Shown here one piece after another: positions 1 to 14,000 of a stretch of DNA of 57,133 nt. The notes under the pieces are model-generated. The model saw only the letters and a program-made list of their open reading frames with translations, was not told the origin of the DNA and searched no databases. The first letter of the stretch is position 1; the number at the start of each line of letters is the position of its first letter. Location: contig NW_014577075.1 of NCBI RefSeq assembly GCF_000485595.1, positions 37,021 through 94,153 on the forward strand, in the 5' to 3' direction. This DNA is from Priapulus caudatus (taxonomy: Eukaryota; Priapulida; Priapulimorpha; Priapulimorphida; Priapulidae). The position numbers and the translations under genes were made by a program.

Positions 1-89
<89 letters not shown>
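1..89. repeat. (AG)n microsatellite
   Basis: Pure AG dinucleotide run from the first base of the window to about 89, within an intron or flank of the uif gene. The window edge cuts it, so its full length is unknown. Confidence 0.98.
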
Positions 90-91
<2 letters not shown>

Positions 92-328
92 ACGCACGGG
101 GTGAAACAACGTGATGGGCAGTGGTTAATACAATAGCCGAACACAATAAACGTACAACAGCAGCAATGCCTGTGTAGCAATCTAGCTAGGAATCTTTGTA
201 ATATATTGTAAGCACAACTCCATTATTGTTAAAATTTAGTGGTAAATCGAATAAATGTGAATAATAATAATAATGTAATAAAGTGAATAACTGAAGGATT
301 TACTAACCGATTCGTGTGGTGTCATTAC

Positions 329-346
329 CTGAACAGTGAGTGCCAT
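329..346 (-). other. Possible 18-nt micro-exon or partial copy of the preceding EGF exon end
   Basis: On the minus strand the stretch reads as DGTHCS if spliced in phase 1, very like the GTHCT end of exon 468-590, and is followed by gtaatg. The intron sequence on each side also resembles the other: a TTGTAAGCAC-containing block occurs near 207 and again near 371. A local partial duplication of exon end plus intron is the simplest reading. Use as a real exon is possible, because the frame would be kept, but the upstream acceptor lacks a pyrimidine tract. Confidence 0.35.
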
Positions 347-467
347 CTTAATATAATATCTTGTACATGTTGTAAGCACGACTGCAGTATCTTCAAAATT
401 TGGTGGGGAATCAAAATAAGCAAAGATTCGAATGATTTAGTAAGTGATTAGTGCGTGAGTTATTTAC

Positions 468-1138
468 CGGTACAGTGCGTTCCATTGCCCTCGTAGCCGG
501 GCTTGCACGTGCAGTAGTAGCTGTCTATGGTGTCGTGGCACTCAGAGAATGGATGACACTTGTGCTCATTGCTCCTGCACTCATTCTCATCTGCAACGCA
601 CGTGAAGCTACCGTAAACACATGAGTCGCACTACATTTACACGCGAGCGACGAACAACGATACATATATATGCATGACTCCAAGATATAGAACTGTCATT
701 ATATATCCTCTGCTGTGTATGACCTCTGCTCATGCACAGGCCATAAACGTAAGGTCAGCATGTTGTCACGTCGCATGGATAACTTACAGAATTACAAATA
801 CTGTGACACCAACAACGTCAAATGATGAAGCCAATTTCTACAATTTTACAACATTGCCTTATAAAAAGATTTTATTATTCGTGTTTCTGCATCCTGATCA
901 CAGTTCGCTCATGATATCGCATTACAGTTTTAGCACACACAAACACACACCCACGCATGTACTTACATATGCAGACACACCGCATGCACATACTCCCACA
1001 CATACATACCTTTGCAAGTGAAACCATCTCCCTTGAAGCCTGGGTTACAGATGCAGCTGTAGGTGTTGGGTGGAGCTAGGTCGATGCACTTCGCTTGTGC
1101 GTGACAGCGTGCCTCGCCTGACTTGCATTCGTTAGTGG
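468..1138 (-). CDS. uif: uif exons 63-64: EGF pair at the window edge
   Basis: Exons 1010-1138 and 468-590. [23 protein letters not shown] with [39 protein letters not shown] with [16 protein letters not shown]. Both are calcium type (D/N-E-C) and both exons are phase 1 on both sides with gta donors. The gene must continue left of position 1 to reach a membrane segment and stop codon. A remnant resembling the 3' end of exon 468-590 is at 329-346. Confidence 0.92.
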
Positions 1139-2532
1139 CTGCAAGAAACCATACACAGCAATGATCCTCGTGACGCGGTGTAACAGCAATTCAGTCATGT
1201 GTAGCTTCCCCAGGAGTATATAATGAACCTTGTGATAAACCACGTACTCCTTTCTATGAATGATCTGCCATATGTGTCGACATTCCAAAGCCTGCATCCT
1301 TCCAATACACAGCTTGGCATTTTAGGGGTAGATGCATGTCTCTCTGAGGATAGCCAGAGGATCAAGGGGGATCAAGTAAATTATTAAACTACCCAGCAAA
1401 TCTTCAATCAGATTAACAAATTGATCGTGATTACAATCATCAAATTAATCTAATAATAATCAGATTAACTTGATGCCGTGACACTCACAACATGCACCAA
1501 GATGTGAGAGATTACAAGAACCTATGCTCAGACAATATGCTATAAATGCCATTAGGTGGCAGCACACTCACATATGCACTGCTCTTGGTTGGTGGCTCCC
1601 TCTGTGCGGGTCGTGAACTCCGATGTGGGCGTACACTTGATACAGCTGGTCTGCTCGGCTGCTGGCTGATATTCGCCGACGCGACATAGGACGCAGCGGT
1701 TAACCTCGGTATCGAGGTATGAACCGGCAACGCATCGTGCTGCAACGATCATTTACATAATGTATGACATGTTACACGTTGTACGACATGGTTGTACATG
1801 GTTAACGACATACAGTGTACAACATGACATACATGGTGTATAACACGTTGATGTGCGGCATGCTATACAGTGTACGATATGTAAGTGCATGAAATATTAT
1901 GCAGTGTATGGCACGTTACATAGTGTTTGACATGCTGTTCTATATTGTCCCATAATGACAATATTGATTTTGACATGCTATGAAATACTGGTAACGAATA
2001 GGCTTCACTAGCAATCAGATTTATTAATTAACGTCTAATTATGGAGGCTCTTGACATAGACGAGTGAGAGCACATTAGATATGGCATATCACCAGTGATA
2101 TACACTTGACAAGCATTAAGTGATGCATCTATCACAACTAAATCCATTATGCGGGAGAAATTAAAACTAATCTATGCACAACTGTTATCTACAACCAGTA
2201 GTAGAGCGCTAAAGAGATGACAGCATCATTGTACTGAGAGTGCAAGGTGATATATATATAACTTACGAACGATGCAGTCTTCCTCGCCCTCTGCTCCCAC
2301 GCCCTGAGTGGTGCGTGACAATGGACATTCGATACACACAGTGTGCAAGAGGGCATTTCTGTAGCTGCCACGCGGACACGGCGCGCATTGCCCACTAGAG
2401 GTCAGCTCAGTGCCCGACGGACACTCCTCTGAAGGTGACAGACAGAGAAAATGAAGTAAGAATCAGTCACAGGCATCTTTCACTGGTTTCTGTACTTTAT
2501 GATTTACATCATCATTGTCGTGATTTGATATA

Positions 2533-2566
<34 letters not shown>

Positions 2567-5433
2567 TATTCAAATATATGTATATTTGATTCAATTCATA
2601 TATATACAAATTGAAATATATATTGGCAATCTCTGCTTTGCATAGATGGCAAGGCAGGTGAATTGCCAACAAGCTAGTTTGTAGCAACAATCAAATGAAA
2701 TACCATGCGCTACGCTATCACTATTATAACGCTAATCATATATAATACCTTGATTCTTTAATAATTAAATGATTTTATACAAATTATTAATCGCTGTAAT
2801 CGTTAAGGCTCACCGAAGCACTGGCTGCGAGACGTTGCATTCTTCATGTGCGTCGTCATGAACACGGGGCACGGCTCGCACGCGAAGCTGCCCTCTAGTG
2901 GCTGATAGAAGCCGAAGCCGCACGGTCGGCAGCGCCCCCCCGTGGTGTCGTAGCTGTAGCCGGCACGACACACCTCCTTGCAGTCGGCTCGCCGCATCGC
3001 GCCTGCGCCGCGCGTCGTGCCCGGGTGACCGTTGACGATGGGGCAGGTCGTGCATGCATTCGACGCCTGCTCGTCGCTGTACGTTGCGACGGGGCAGGCA
3101 ATGCACGCGCGCGTCGCCGCCTCCCAGTACGTTCCCTTGGCGCAGTTCACTGCAAGTAGTAGGAGTTTCGTTTACGATATCATCAAGAGCTAATAATACC
3201 TTGATATCATACACAGCTGCTTTCCAATAATTAGATCATATCAGGTCAAAGGTGAGTGGGTCTGGCAGTTTCTCGAAAGTGGTGTGATCCAGGTCTCATT
3301 CACTGATCAGGGAACTTTGCCATCATCTAAAGGAATTTTTTCGTGAGGCACGATAGCGTTACGATATTTGACGGAGTGCTACTGAAAATCCTGCGCATAT
3401 ATCTATGTATAAAATTAATTAATTTCGATAAATTAAATTCTAAAAACTAAATGATTTCATGTGAAAAAAAGAAATAAAATGATATCCAATGAGATTACTT
3501 CAGGATCTACACATCGATCGTATTTACCGCAGTCTGTGCCGATGAGAACTTGTCCATCGTCGCACATGTAGTCTATGTCGATCTTGAACGTGTCCAGGTC
3601 GGGTTCGAGGCCCGGCAGGGTGTCTTGGAAGTCAAACCCGTTTTCGACAAGCACGTCGTTCTCCACGACCTCACGCACGGTCGAGCTGTCTCCCGTCTCC
3701 GCGTCGGTCACCGGGTCGCTGTGTGAGAGATGGTGGCAACCATTAATACATACCCAAGTACGATCATCATAATATGTCGACAGATTTCATCGTATTCCTG
3801 ATCGTGTACAGAATACGTGAAAAAAAAATCCATTCCAAGATGAATTCGCGATATTAATTGGAATGATGGTTTCCACGTGGACGTCACGTACTGCCATGCA
3901 CGCTACATGTCTGCCACGATAAGCAATTCTGTTGCCATCTAACACATTTACACCACTTGCTATGCCCAGACGTACTCTACCCAGTTGGTAACTAGCCACA
4001 TGTAGTACCCTCTATATGCAACATCAATCCTCAAACATCATGCATACGAAATTCATAATAAATTCAGCTACTTCTCTTATATAGGTGCATAGGTACTGCT
4101 GTACTGTGGCGTTAGCTATTGAAGCAGTCATCGACGGCATACAAGACAGGATACCTGGCTGCAGGGAAGGCCATCTCAATGGTGTAATGGCGGTTAGGGT
4201 CAGCCTGTCTCTTGCTGCGCTGTGCACCTTGGCACTGCACTGTGACATCCAGCCCTCCACAATCCCCATTAGATGCAGTCTTGTGACATAGATGCCACCT
4301 GTAGATAGTTACTTGCATATGAAAGGGCTCTTAACTATGCACCTCACTGTACACTAAGATTCACGTGGACATCTACGAATTAGCGGATTGAAAATTACAT
4401 CCGATTAATTTCCTGTTCGTGCCTGGGTACGTACATTGAAGCAGAACATTGCTTACTGTTATTCAACTTCTAACGATATCATCATTACTATAAACAAGAG
4501 AACACAAGAACTAGTTAGGAGCTAAAGTGTACTTCGTTATGTAGTAAATCAAAAATAAGCTATATACAAGTAGACCAAAGCATAGAAAATATTGAATGCC
4601 CTGTTTTTTGTCTAGACACACCTGCTATGACCAACACGAACCACTGCTAGTTTCACACTATGGGTGAGGAACCACATACGTTCCACTCCACCCTGCACTC
4701 ACCTGCTGTTAAGTTGCTGCAGGCGTTTCTGCACCTGCTTCTCCAGTTCTTGCATGCCAGCCTCGTTGCACAGGGTAGCTTTTGGGTATTCCACTACAGA
4801 CCTGAACATCCTCACCCCGGGACTGGAATCTGCAAAATACGTAGAAAGCACGTGTGAGAGTCACATTGTGTCTCTTATGTCACCTATTAACAGTTGTCAC
4901 CTCTACACAGTACCGCAAGTAGCATTATGTTTCTGTCATCGGCTACTATACTTACAGGAACATGCAGGGAATGTCAGTAGTCCCTCATCCTCCAGCTCTG
5001 GCCGCCATACTGCATCTGCGCCGCACACGTAGAAGGTCGGAACGTCGCGCGAAAACTTCAGCGGTGCCTCGCATGCTATGCTGCACTCTCTGTATTTGTA
5101 AGCACATCAAACATCAAGCATATGAGAGGCACATCGAACTAATCATGTGCCTTATAAGAAATTATTGCTGATACAGGTGGAATAACACAGTTGGAATACA
5201 GGCTGCTCTCATAGGTTGATTGACCTAGATTCAATCATAATAGTACCGAGCAGAACGAGAGCACTAACAACGCGAGGCTTGATTTCTGTATTAACTTGAC
5301 TGGCAGACAGATCGATAATCCTTGCTGCTTTCTTTTTATATATAGCACAATCATAACAGATATCACCTGTAGGTGGCACTCCATTCACAATATGCTTACA
5401 GCTCAGTGTTATCATGAACATACACGTACATTA

Positions 5434-5482
<49 letters not shown>

Positions 5483-6456
5483 AACTCGCAAATCAAACGA
5501 ACAGACACGGTGTTCCGATGCGACGAGGAATGTGTGTGTGCGTGTGAGTGTGCGTGTGCGTGTGTACATACATATGTATATATATAGTATGTTTATTAAG
5601 ATGGCATTATTAGTATGATATACAGTAATTAATAACATGAATAACAGAAATAACGAATTCCAGCTCCCCATGCCATCCATGTACAACTCACCCTTATCAC
5701 AGGCTCTGCCAGTAGTGTTGAATGGACATCTACAGAAGAACTCATCCACGCCGTCGATGCAGACTGCGTTGGAAGGACACGAGGCAGGCGTACAGTCATT
5801 CATGTTCACCTGAAACCACACATGATGTGCTACCATTATTGATCACGTCTACTCTCTCACAGGTTTTCTACATCTCGTGTACACGAGCTGAAAGTTGGGT
5901 AGACAGGCAAGTTTAGCCACAATGTTGGAAGTCACCAGAGTGAGTACAACAATGTTCAACTTCATCAGTTACTTAATTGGTATATATGTGTGCATGCGTT
6001 TGTGTGTGTGTGTGTGTGCGTGTGCATGTTCGTGTGTGTGCGTGTGCATGTTCGTGTTTGTGCGTGCTCGTATTCGTGTTCGTGTTCGTGTGCGTGCGTG
6101 TGTAAGTGTGTGTGTGTGAAACAATACAATAATATTGTATATGTTTATGCTAACACTCACGTTACAGTTCTGTCCAGTGTAGCCAGCAGCACACGTGCAC
6201 ACGTATCCACTCGGACGATCTTCACACGTGGCACCGTGAAGGCACGGACTCAATTCACAAGTGTTAGCTGCTATCTGACATCCCTCGCCCACGTAACCTG
6301 CACCAAGAACACACACACATAGAGCTGCCACATTAACAGACGTTATTATCTTACAATAATTACGAGTTTAATCTATGCTGCATCTACAGAATTTTGACTT
6401 CCCACATTCCAAATATATATTTTGTACTCTTCATCACAGAACACTTTTCTCTTACC

Positions 6457-6526
<70 letters not shown>

Positions 6527-9500
6527 TCACAGTATCTCATTCATCATTACGGCACCTGTATTTGTTGCCGGGTCCCCACGACTGGCACGTGCGGGTGCCG
6601 CCCTCTGGTCCCGATGGCAGTGTCGCGCAGACATCCTTCAGTACATAGATCTTGAACATGCAGACGGCCATGTTGTTGGACGTATCGCGAGCGATGTACG
6701 ACACGGTGTGCTCGCCCCACATGAACTGCATGCCTGCACGGTGGAGACACGCACTGTTAGTTATCGCCTGCTGCCGGCTGACAGTTATTACATGCCGCAC
6801 AGTTATAAACGAATGACAAAAATAAAACAAGCTGCACAGTGTTGTGTGTTCCTCCCCTTCAAAAAAGAATGAAGTCGATTCAAAGGTGCATGAAGAAAAT
6901 GAAAATTGAAAGTAAATTCAATTAATAAATCATAGTGAAGTCATAGTATTCGACCAGGTCACCTTCCGTTTCAGCAGAGGTCATATATAGGCATGGTAAT
7001 ATCTATTGGCCATCAGTATAGGAGCGCATACCTGAAGCGTGTGATGACTCGATGCCGTTAGCAGCTATCCCGACGTTGTCCACAAACCTGGGTTCCGTCC
7101 AGGTTACCTTCACCTGTTTCTTGTCACCAGCTAGCATGACGATGTCCTCGGGGCAGTAGACAACCGTAGGCGGAATCTTGTCTACAAGGAACGAAACACC
7201 ACTCATGTAACTGATCAGTCGATCGGTTGATACTTTCTATAACGATTTACAATTAGCTAACAGTTCCAATGTATGTTGATGATCACTTCCATCTGGCCTG
7301 GGCCTATTACCATCTTTGCTCAGGCCTGATGAACACTTCCTGACATTTTCTGTAACACTTTATACATGACATTAAGACAATCAGTGCGTTCACGTGAGAT
7401 AGTTACTCGCAAATTTTAAAGTGAGTTAGAATGAACACAAAGAAACATATATGTATAGCTTTAAAAGTGTTCTACTGCTTTAGAAAAAATTTTACCCAAA
7501 AAGTCGCAAGCTATACAAACGAGGATATACGAGGATGCGATGCATCATAGAACCATGTCTGCTTTATCTGCATCTCAGGTTAGTCTCCACAATTCCTCTT
7601 TACAGACCAGTTTTATGTCTCAACGTGTATTATTTTAATATATAGTAAGTTTCATCTTAGTGACCACACTATACGTACAGTCACACTCTGCGCTTCACAT
7701 CTACAAACGCCCACCAATCACCAGGTTTCAACACCTCAACATCTTGCGCCGACACGGCGATTGCCCCACCCGCTCGCACTTACCTGATACGGGCACATCG
7801 CACCGGTCTCCCTGGAACTCGGGATCGCAAATGCGCTGGCCACACGTGGTCGGCGTGGAGACCTCGACGTGTCCGCGCATGTCGTTGTAGCCGGCCCAGC
7901 GAAGCACGAGGCCGCGGAAGTTCACCGGTGCTGCCATGCAGCTTCTCACCTGTCAGTAACGAGCGAGCACGTCATGACCGCTCATCTACGATTACACCAC
8001 TAACGCTGTCTACAGTCAACCCTGTACGCAAGCGACAGCTAAGGGAAAGCCAGAAATTGGCGTCCTGTATCGACTGGTTTCCGTTTTATAGAGACGTCGC
8101 TTGCCATATAAATGTGATAAATGTTATTTTGTTGATATTACTACTGCCAATTGCATCTCGATGTATACTTGGTGTACAAACACAAACTTATCACACAGGC
8201 GGCTGGATTTCAGGACCAGTTCTAGGAAGACAAGCGACAAGCATGTTGAGAGGTAGGAGAAAGAGCAAAAACGGACTGTTCACTTAGCAACTATATTTAT
8301 CGTTACTGTAACCGTAACTGTACAGTGTCAACAAAAATGTAACGGTAACTGTCACTTGTGAATCTAGGGTATCTATACCTGAGCAGGCATTTCCTCAGTG
8401 AAGCTAAGAACACGGTTCCACACGTTGACACGGCTGAGGTAACCTCTGAACCCGCGGCCTGGTACGGCCATGCCCGTGTGCGCGTCCACACGGCTACCCA
8501 GCGTCGTCCACACACTGCAAGTCACGAACATATGAGTGACGGCAGGTATAATACAGAATATAATACACAACTCTACACACGTCTAAAGTATTGAACTTGA
8601 ATCAATTGAAAAACTGGCCAATGTTGCAATTTTGTCTTCAATAGGGTGATTAATACGGCTTTTCCATGAGAATTTGCACCATTTATTTTACATAGAATAG
8701 GCTTGGTAATACCTCATAGGTAAGGTCAGTCCCTGTCCGTAGCCGGTGCCGCTGGCCTCCGGAATGCGCACCCCATGCCAGATGAGAGCATAGGCACCAG
8801 TGTCTGAACTCCATGTAAAGGCAAGATGGTGCCATTTACCTGCAAGATTTACCGAGCAAAACTTTAACCCGCTCTTACTCTTGTGTGAGCAATGAACAGA
8901 TCTCCTGCATGAGCCTTTTCTAATGCCTATTCATTTTTAAACAGTTTGACATCATTCCGGAATTAAACGGATTTGGATTTTTTGGTGAATGACGATGTAT
9001 GTACGAGGGATCTAAACTAATCAAGCCAATTCGTGTGACATGACTAGGGTGATGGCCACGGACGGTTACGATTAGAGTTATGGCTACGGTTATGGATTAC
9101 GATTAGGGTTAGGGGGTGATGTGCGGAGTATGAAGTATGTATATGATGGCAGCAGATCGGTGGCAGGAGAGCTTACCGTCGTTGACGGGTCGATTGTCTC
9201 CGTACTTGAGCAGCATTGTCGTGTCCTTGAACACGGTCACGTGAACGCCCTCACTGTCAAACCGCAGCATCTGCCTCAGACCCGCAGCCTTCGTGACGGA
9301 CCTACGCATAACGAACGGACACACGCGAGGTGTCATAACACAGATGTCATTACAGAATGTATCCGATTTATAGTCTTTCGCATGCGTCATTATGTCGTAG
9401 ACAGTCTGCTAAGCCTATAAGTAACTAACTTGAATTAATCTTGAAATAAGATCATTATAGGATCTTTCTCTAAACATATCTAGTTACAGACGTTCCCTTG

Positions 9501-11045
9501 TTAACTCAACGGGGTGACAGATAATCGCGAGGACCTTATAGTATGACACAGGTGTTGGTGGGTGCACTGCAGGGCTACAGTGCAGGGGTTCTCTGGCAAC
9601 ACTCTGAGTCAGTCATAGCCAAGAAGATCGCACGAGAACATACTTAAAATATGATAATATTTATTAACAATGTATATTGTATATGTGTGAGTCTCACACA
9701 AATCTAATCTACGAATCTAAGAAGAAGGGTAAATGAACTTACTTTGACTGGAACATTGTGAAGAACGTTCCTCGCTCGGCATCTGTAGTGAAGCGCACCC
9801 ACATGGCGACGGTGAGCCCGGGAGAACCTAGCGGCACAGGGTAGGGCAGCGAGGCACTCGCGTTTTTGTACTCCCCGCTGAACTTCAGGTCATAGGCAAC
9901 ATTAATTTCTGAAAAACGAAACACAATGTGTGCGAATGTGACACATACCATTGTATATGAATCAGTTGGCAACAAAATGTTTGGTTTTCATATATACATA
10001 CATATATATATATATAGATATAAATATATATATATATAGATATAAATATTATAATATAAAATATATATGTTATATCTGTGTGTGGCGCGGTGTGTGCGTG
10101 TGTTGCATGTGTAGTGTCGTGTGAGTTTGCGGTGCGTGTTACATACATATGTATAATAATAGTAGTTTATTAAGATGGATTATTAGTATGATTACAGGAA
10201 TTAATAACATGAATAACAGAAATAGAAATTCCAGTTCCCCATGGCACTCACTGGTACAGACCACCCTTAATCACGGCTCTGGCATAGTGTCTGATGGACA
10301 TCTTACAGAAAAGAACTCATCCACGCCTCGATGCAGACTGGTTGAGAAGGACACGAAGCGCAGCGTAACAGTCATTCATGTTACCTGAAACCACAACGAT
10401 GATGTCTCCATATTTGATCACGGTCTACTCTCTCAACAGGTTTCTAGCATCTCGCTGTACACGAGCTTGAAGTTGGCTGTAGACAGGCAGTTTAGTCCAC
10501 AATGTTGGAAGTCACACAGAGTGATACAACAATTTCAACTTCATCAGTTACTTAATTGGTAATATGTGTGGCATGCGTTTGTGTGTGGTGTGGTGCGTGT
10601 GCATGTTCGTGTTCGTGCGTGTGCAGTTCGTGTTTGTGCGTGCTGTATTCGTGTTCGGTTCGTGTGCGTTGCGGGTGTAAGTGTGTGCTGTTAACAAATA
10701 CATATATTGGTATATGTTTTAGCTAACCTCAACGTTACAGTTTGTCCAGTGTAGCCCGCAGCACACGTGCACACGTATCCACTGCGCGATGTTCACACGT
10801 GGCACGGTGAAGCACGACTTCAATTCACAAGTGTTAGCTGCTATCTGACATCCTCGCCACGAACCTGCCAGCAAGAACAACACAAATAGGCTGCAAATTA
10901 GAAGTTATTATCTTTACAAATAATTACGTTTATCTATGCATGCTCTACAGAAATTTGACTTCCCACATTCAAATATATATTTGGTACTCTTCATCACAGA
11001 ACACTTTCTCTTACATGATATTGATATGAGTAATGTATGTTATGA

Positions 11046-11080
<35 letters not shown>

Positions 11081-14000
11081 TATATATAAATAATATATTA
11101 GAATTTTATATATAGAAGCTGCAGAAAATTATCAATGTCGAGGTCAGAGCATAGGAAAGCTCCTAAAAACGTCATCGATTCCTTCTCTTTCTCTTTCCCA
11201 TCTTCCTCATATCTCCCTCCCTCTCTTTCTCTCCCTCCTTATCGCCTTCTGTCATTCTCTCTCTCTCTCTGAACTGGCGCCTTCATGTTTGTTACCTCGG
11301 GGACAGCTACACGAGACGTCGGTGCCTGTAGACACACACATGCCACCGTTGACACACGGGTTCCCTATGCATCGGTCTGACGTCGTATTGCAGTTCTTGC
11401 CGTCGGAGCCACCAAGACACCTGTGCACACATCACACCAAACTAACCTGTATTACTCCACGCTTGCATCGAACTCTCAGTAGTAATACACTCAAACTTGA
11501 ATATAAGAGCCACTCATAAGAAACTCCACGCCTCCTATATAGGCAGGTCTACATGGCTGGTTTCACTGTGTACCCCCACATGTACATCATAGTGAATCAC
11601 AGAGAAACCCTAGCTCTACCTGTGTAGCCCTTCGCTCCTGCTACAGCGTCCCTGTCATGGAAGTGAAGAGCTACACAGGTAGAACTAGGAAAACACCAAA
11701 AGTATGCTTCATAGACATGTGTTCTGTCGGGGCAACTGCTAACACAGATTTGACTGTACTTGCTATTTAAACAAATTATCGTTGGAAATATTAAAAAAGT
11801 CGGTATTTGCAGCAAAAGCAACAAACCAACGAGAAGCAAATAGCCATGCGGCAATAAACCTATGCCTGAAGACCACGTGAAAATTCCGGCGTGATTTTTT
11901 TCAACGAATTGAAATTCCCTAAACAAAGCAAGACCACAGTGCCTGAACTACACCAAACTCAGCGCATGGCCGAGCAATGCAATGCCACTCGACGTAAGCG
12001 AGGCGACCGTACCCGCAGAAGTAGTCGCCGAACACTGGTATGCAGGACGCGTTGTTCTGGCACGGTGTCGATACACAGAAGTCGATCGGTGTATCACATC
12101 TCAGACCCTCCCATCCTGGCTGACACTCACACTCAAACCCGCCCACCAGATCTATGCAGTTACCGCCGTTGGCGCAAGCGCCGATGAAGCAGTCGTCAAT
12201 TTGCACCTGAAGTATGGGTGAAGACATTAAACATTAACTGTGTGAAAGACGTGGCACAGATGCAGTAGGTAGCGAATTTCTTCTAACCTTATTACAATCT
12301 TCCATTTATTGTGCATATAATCGAGGTTATAGCACTGACATGCAGTTAGCATTTGTCAAGGTTCCTCTGAGTTTCTAAAAAGTTAATAGTGAGAAGAGTG
12401 ATAAAGGAAAAAACAGTGAGGAAAGAGAGATCGAGAGAGAGAGAGTAAGTGAGACATACCTCACAGAATTTGCCAGTGAATCCATCATAGCATTCACATT
12501 TAAAGTCATGGATCATGTCAATGCAAGACATCGTTCCCTCGGCACAACCAGCATTGCCACAGTTATCTATGTTGTGGCAATCCGCACCTGAAATCATGTG
12601 ATAAAGTAATGACGAATAATCAATTTACCTGTCCATTCGCATGAGATCACCACACCCCTTGGGAATTGTTGCTACATCAGTCAAGCAGGACCAGTTTGTA
12701 CGTGTATTTTAAGTGTGCTCGCAGAATTTTCAACCTTTGTGGCATTTTCTTACCAAGTATTGTCTTTAGGATGCCTTATTACAATGCTGATTGGCTAAAG
12801 CTTCCTGTCAATCACTCAAATTGGATATGTTAATTGATTATATTAGCATCAAGATATGAGAACAAATAACTGCAATGTAATTGCTACCTTTTAAAATGGA
12901 ACATCTTTTGGATTTCATCTAATTGGATCTACTCACGCTATACTACTACATGAAGTTACTAGTCTGAACAAAACATAAATATGTAAAGATAATATGTATT
13001 AATACGCACACATATAAGCAATGAACAAACGCTTTTGGTTCCTGCTCCCACAAAACATATGAAACCTAGCATTATACCAGATATATCACATACAGGATCA
13101 GGGGGGAGATAAGGACATAATTATAATAAGTCAAGTATAATAACTTAGAAAGTATAATATTTTCCTATTCCATCAGACATACCTGTAAAACCAGGCAGAC
13201 ACCTGCACTCAAATCTATCCACAAGATCAAAACATTTTGTATTGTTGAAGGTCAGACAAGGGGCAATCTCACACTCATCTATGTTGTGCTGGCAATTTCT
13301 TCCTGTGAATCCTGGTGGACAGGTACATGTGTACCTGCAGTAATACACAACATCACGTAACCATGGAAAAAGAGAAACTGGATAACGAATTAACAGATAA
13401 TAAACAAAGGCAATGTCACCAGCATTTCTACTAAAATAATGAACTGTGCTTTTACCATAACTACGAACTATGTTTTAATACAACCACGATCATATCTACA
13501 CAATAGCAAATATTATGTGTAATATACAATGTACAGATGCTACGACATATTTTATATCACTCGTTTATGACTTACCCCTCCATGGTGTTGCTACAGATTC
13601 CTTCGTTGGTGCAAGGAGCACCAGCGCAGTTATCCACGTTCTCCTCGCATGTCTCACCTGTGAAAAAGACAAAAACACAAGGTCGTTATTGTTTCTTGTG
13701 TATACACGCGCACAAAACGAGTTAGTTTTTCCATATGTATACGCACAACAAAGGCATATTGACGCAGCAATCGTTTCTAGGGTAAAGCCTGCTAGCATCA
13801 GCACGGGGGGGGGGGAGATGCAGCTCACCTGTGAATCCAGGCTCACAGATACAGGACGTGTTGTAGAGATTGTCGACGCACACTCCGCCGTGTGCGCACG
13901 GGTTCGGTTCACACAGACGCTGCTTCACCTCGCAACGCTTGCCGGTGAAGCCGTGCGGGCAGTCACAGTGGAAGTCTCTGAACAGATCCGTGCAGCTAGC

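Larger units (their letters stand above)
10080..11100. repeat. Indel-rich direct copy of 5528-6525
   Basis: The whole stretch, from a TG-rich run through TTTATTAAGATGG, both EGF exons, the CATGCGTTTGTGTG run and a (TATG)n tract, repeats 5528-6525 in the same order and orientation about 4.6 kb away. Differences are mainly single-base indels. It occupies most of the intron between exons 45 and 46. Either a recent duplication or, more likely, an assembly gap filled with raw read sequence from the wrong place. Confidence 0.75.

Noticed and set aside
4024-4154. Continuation of the module B exon past 4155 to a stop codon
   Set aside because: The frame soon stops; the AG|gtatcc donor at 4154 joins the exon at 3718 in phase 2 and restores the alignment with module A.
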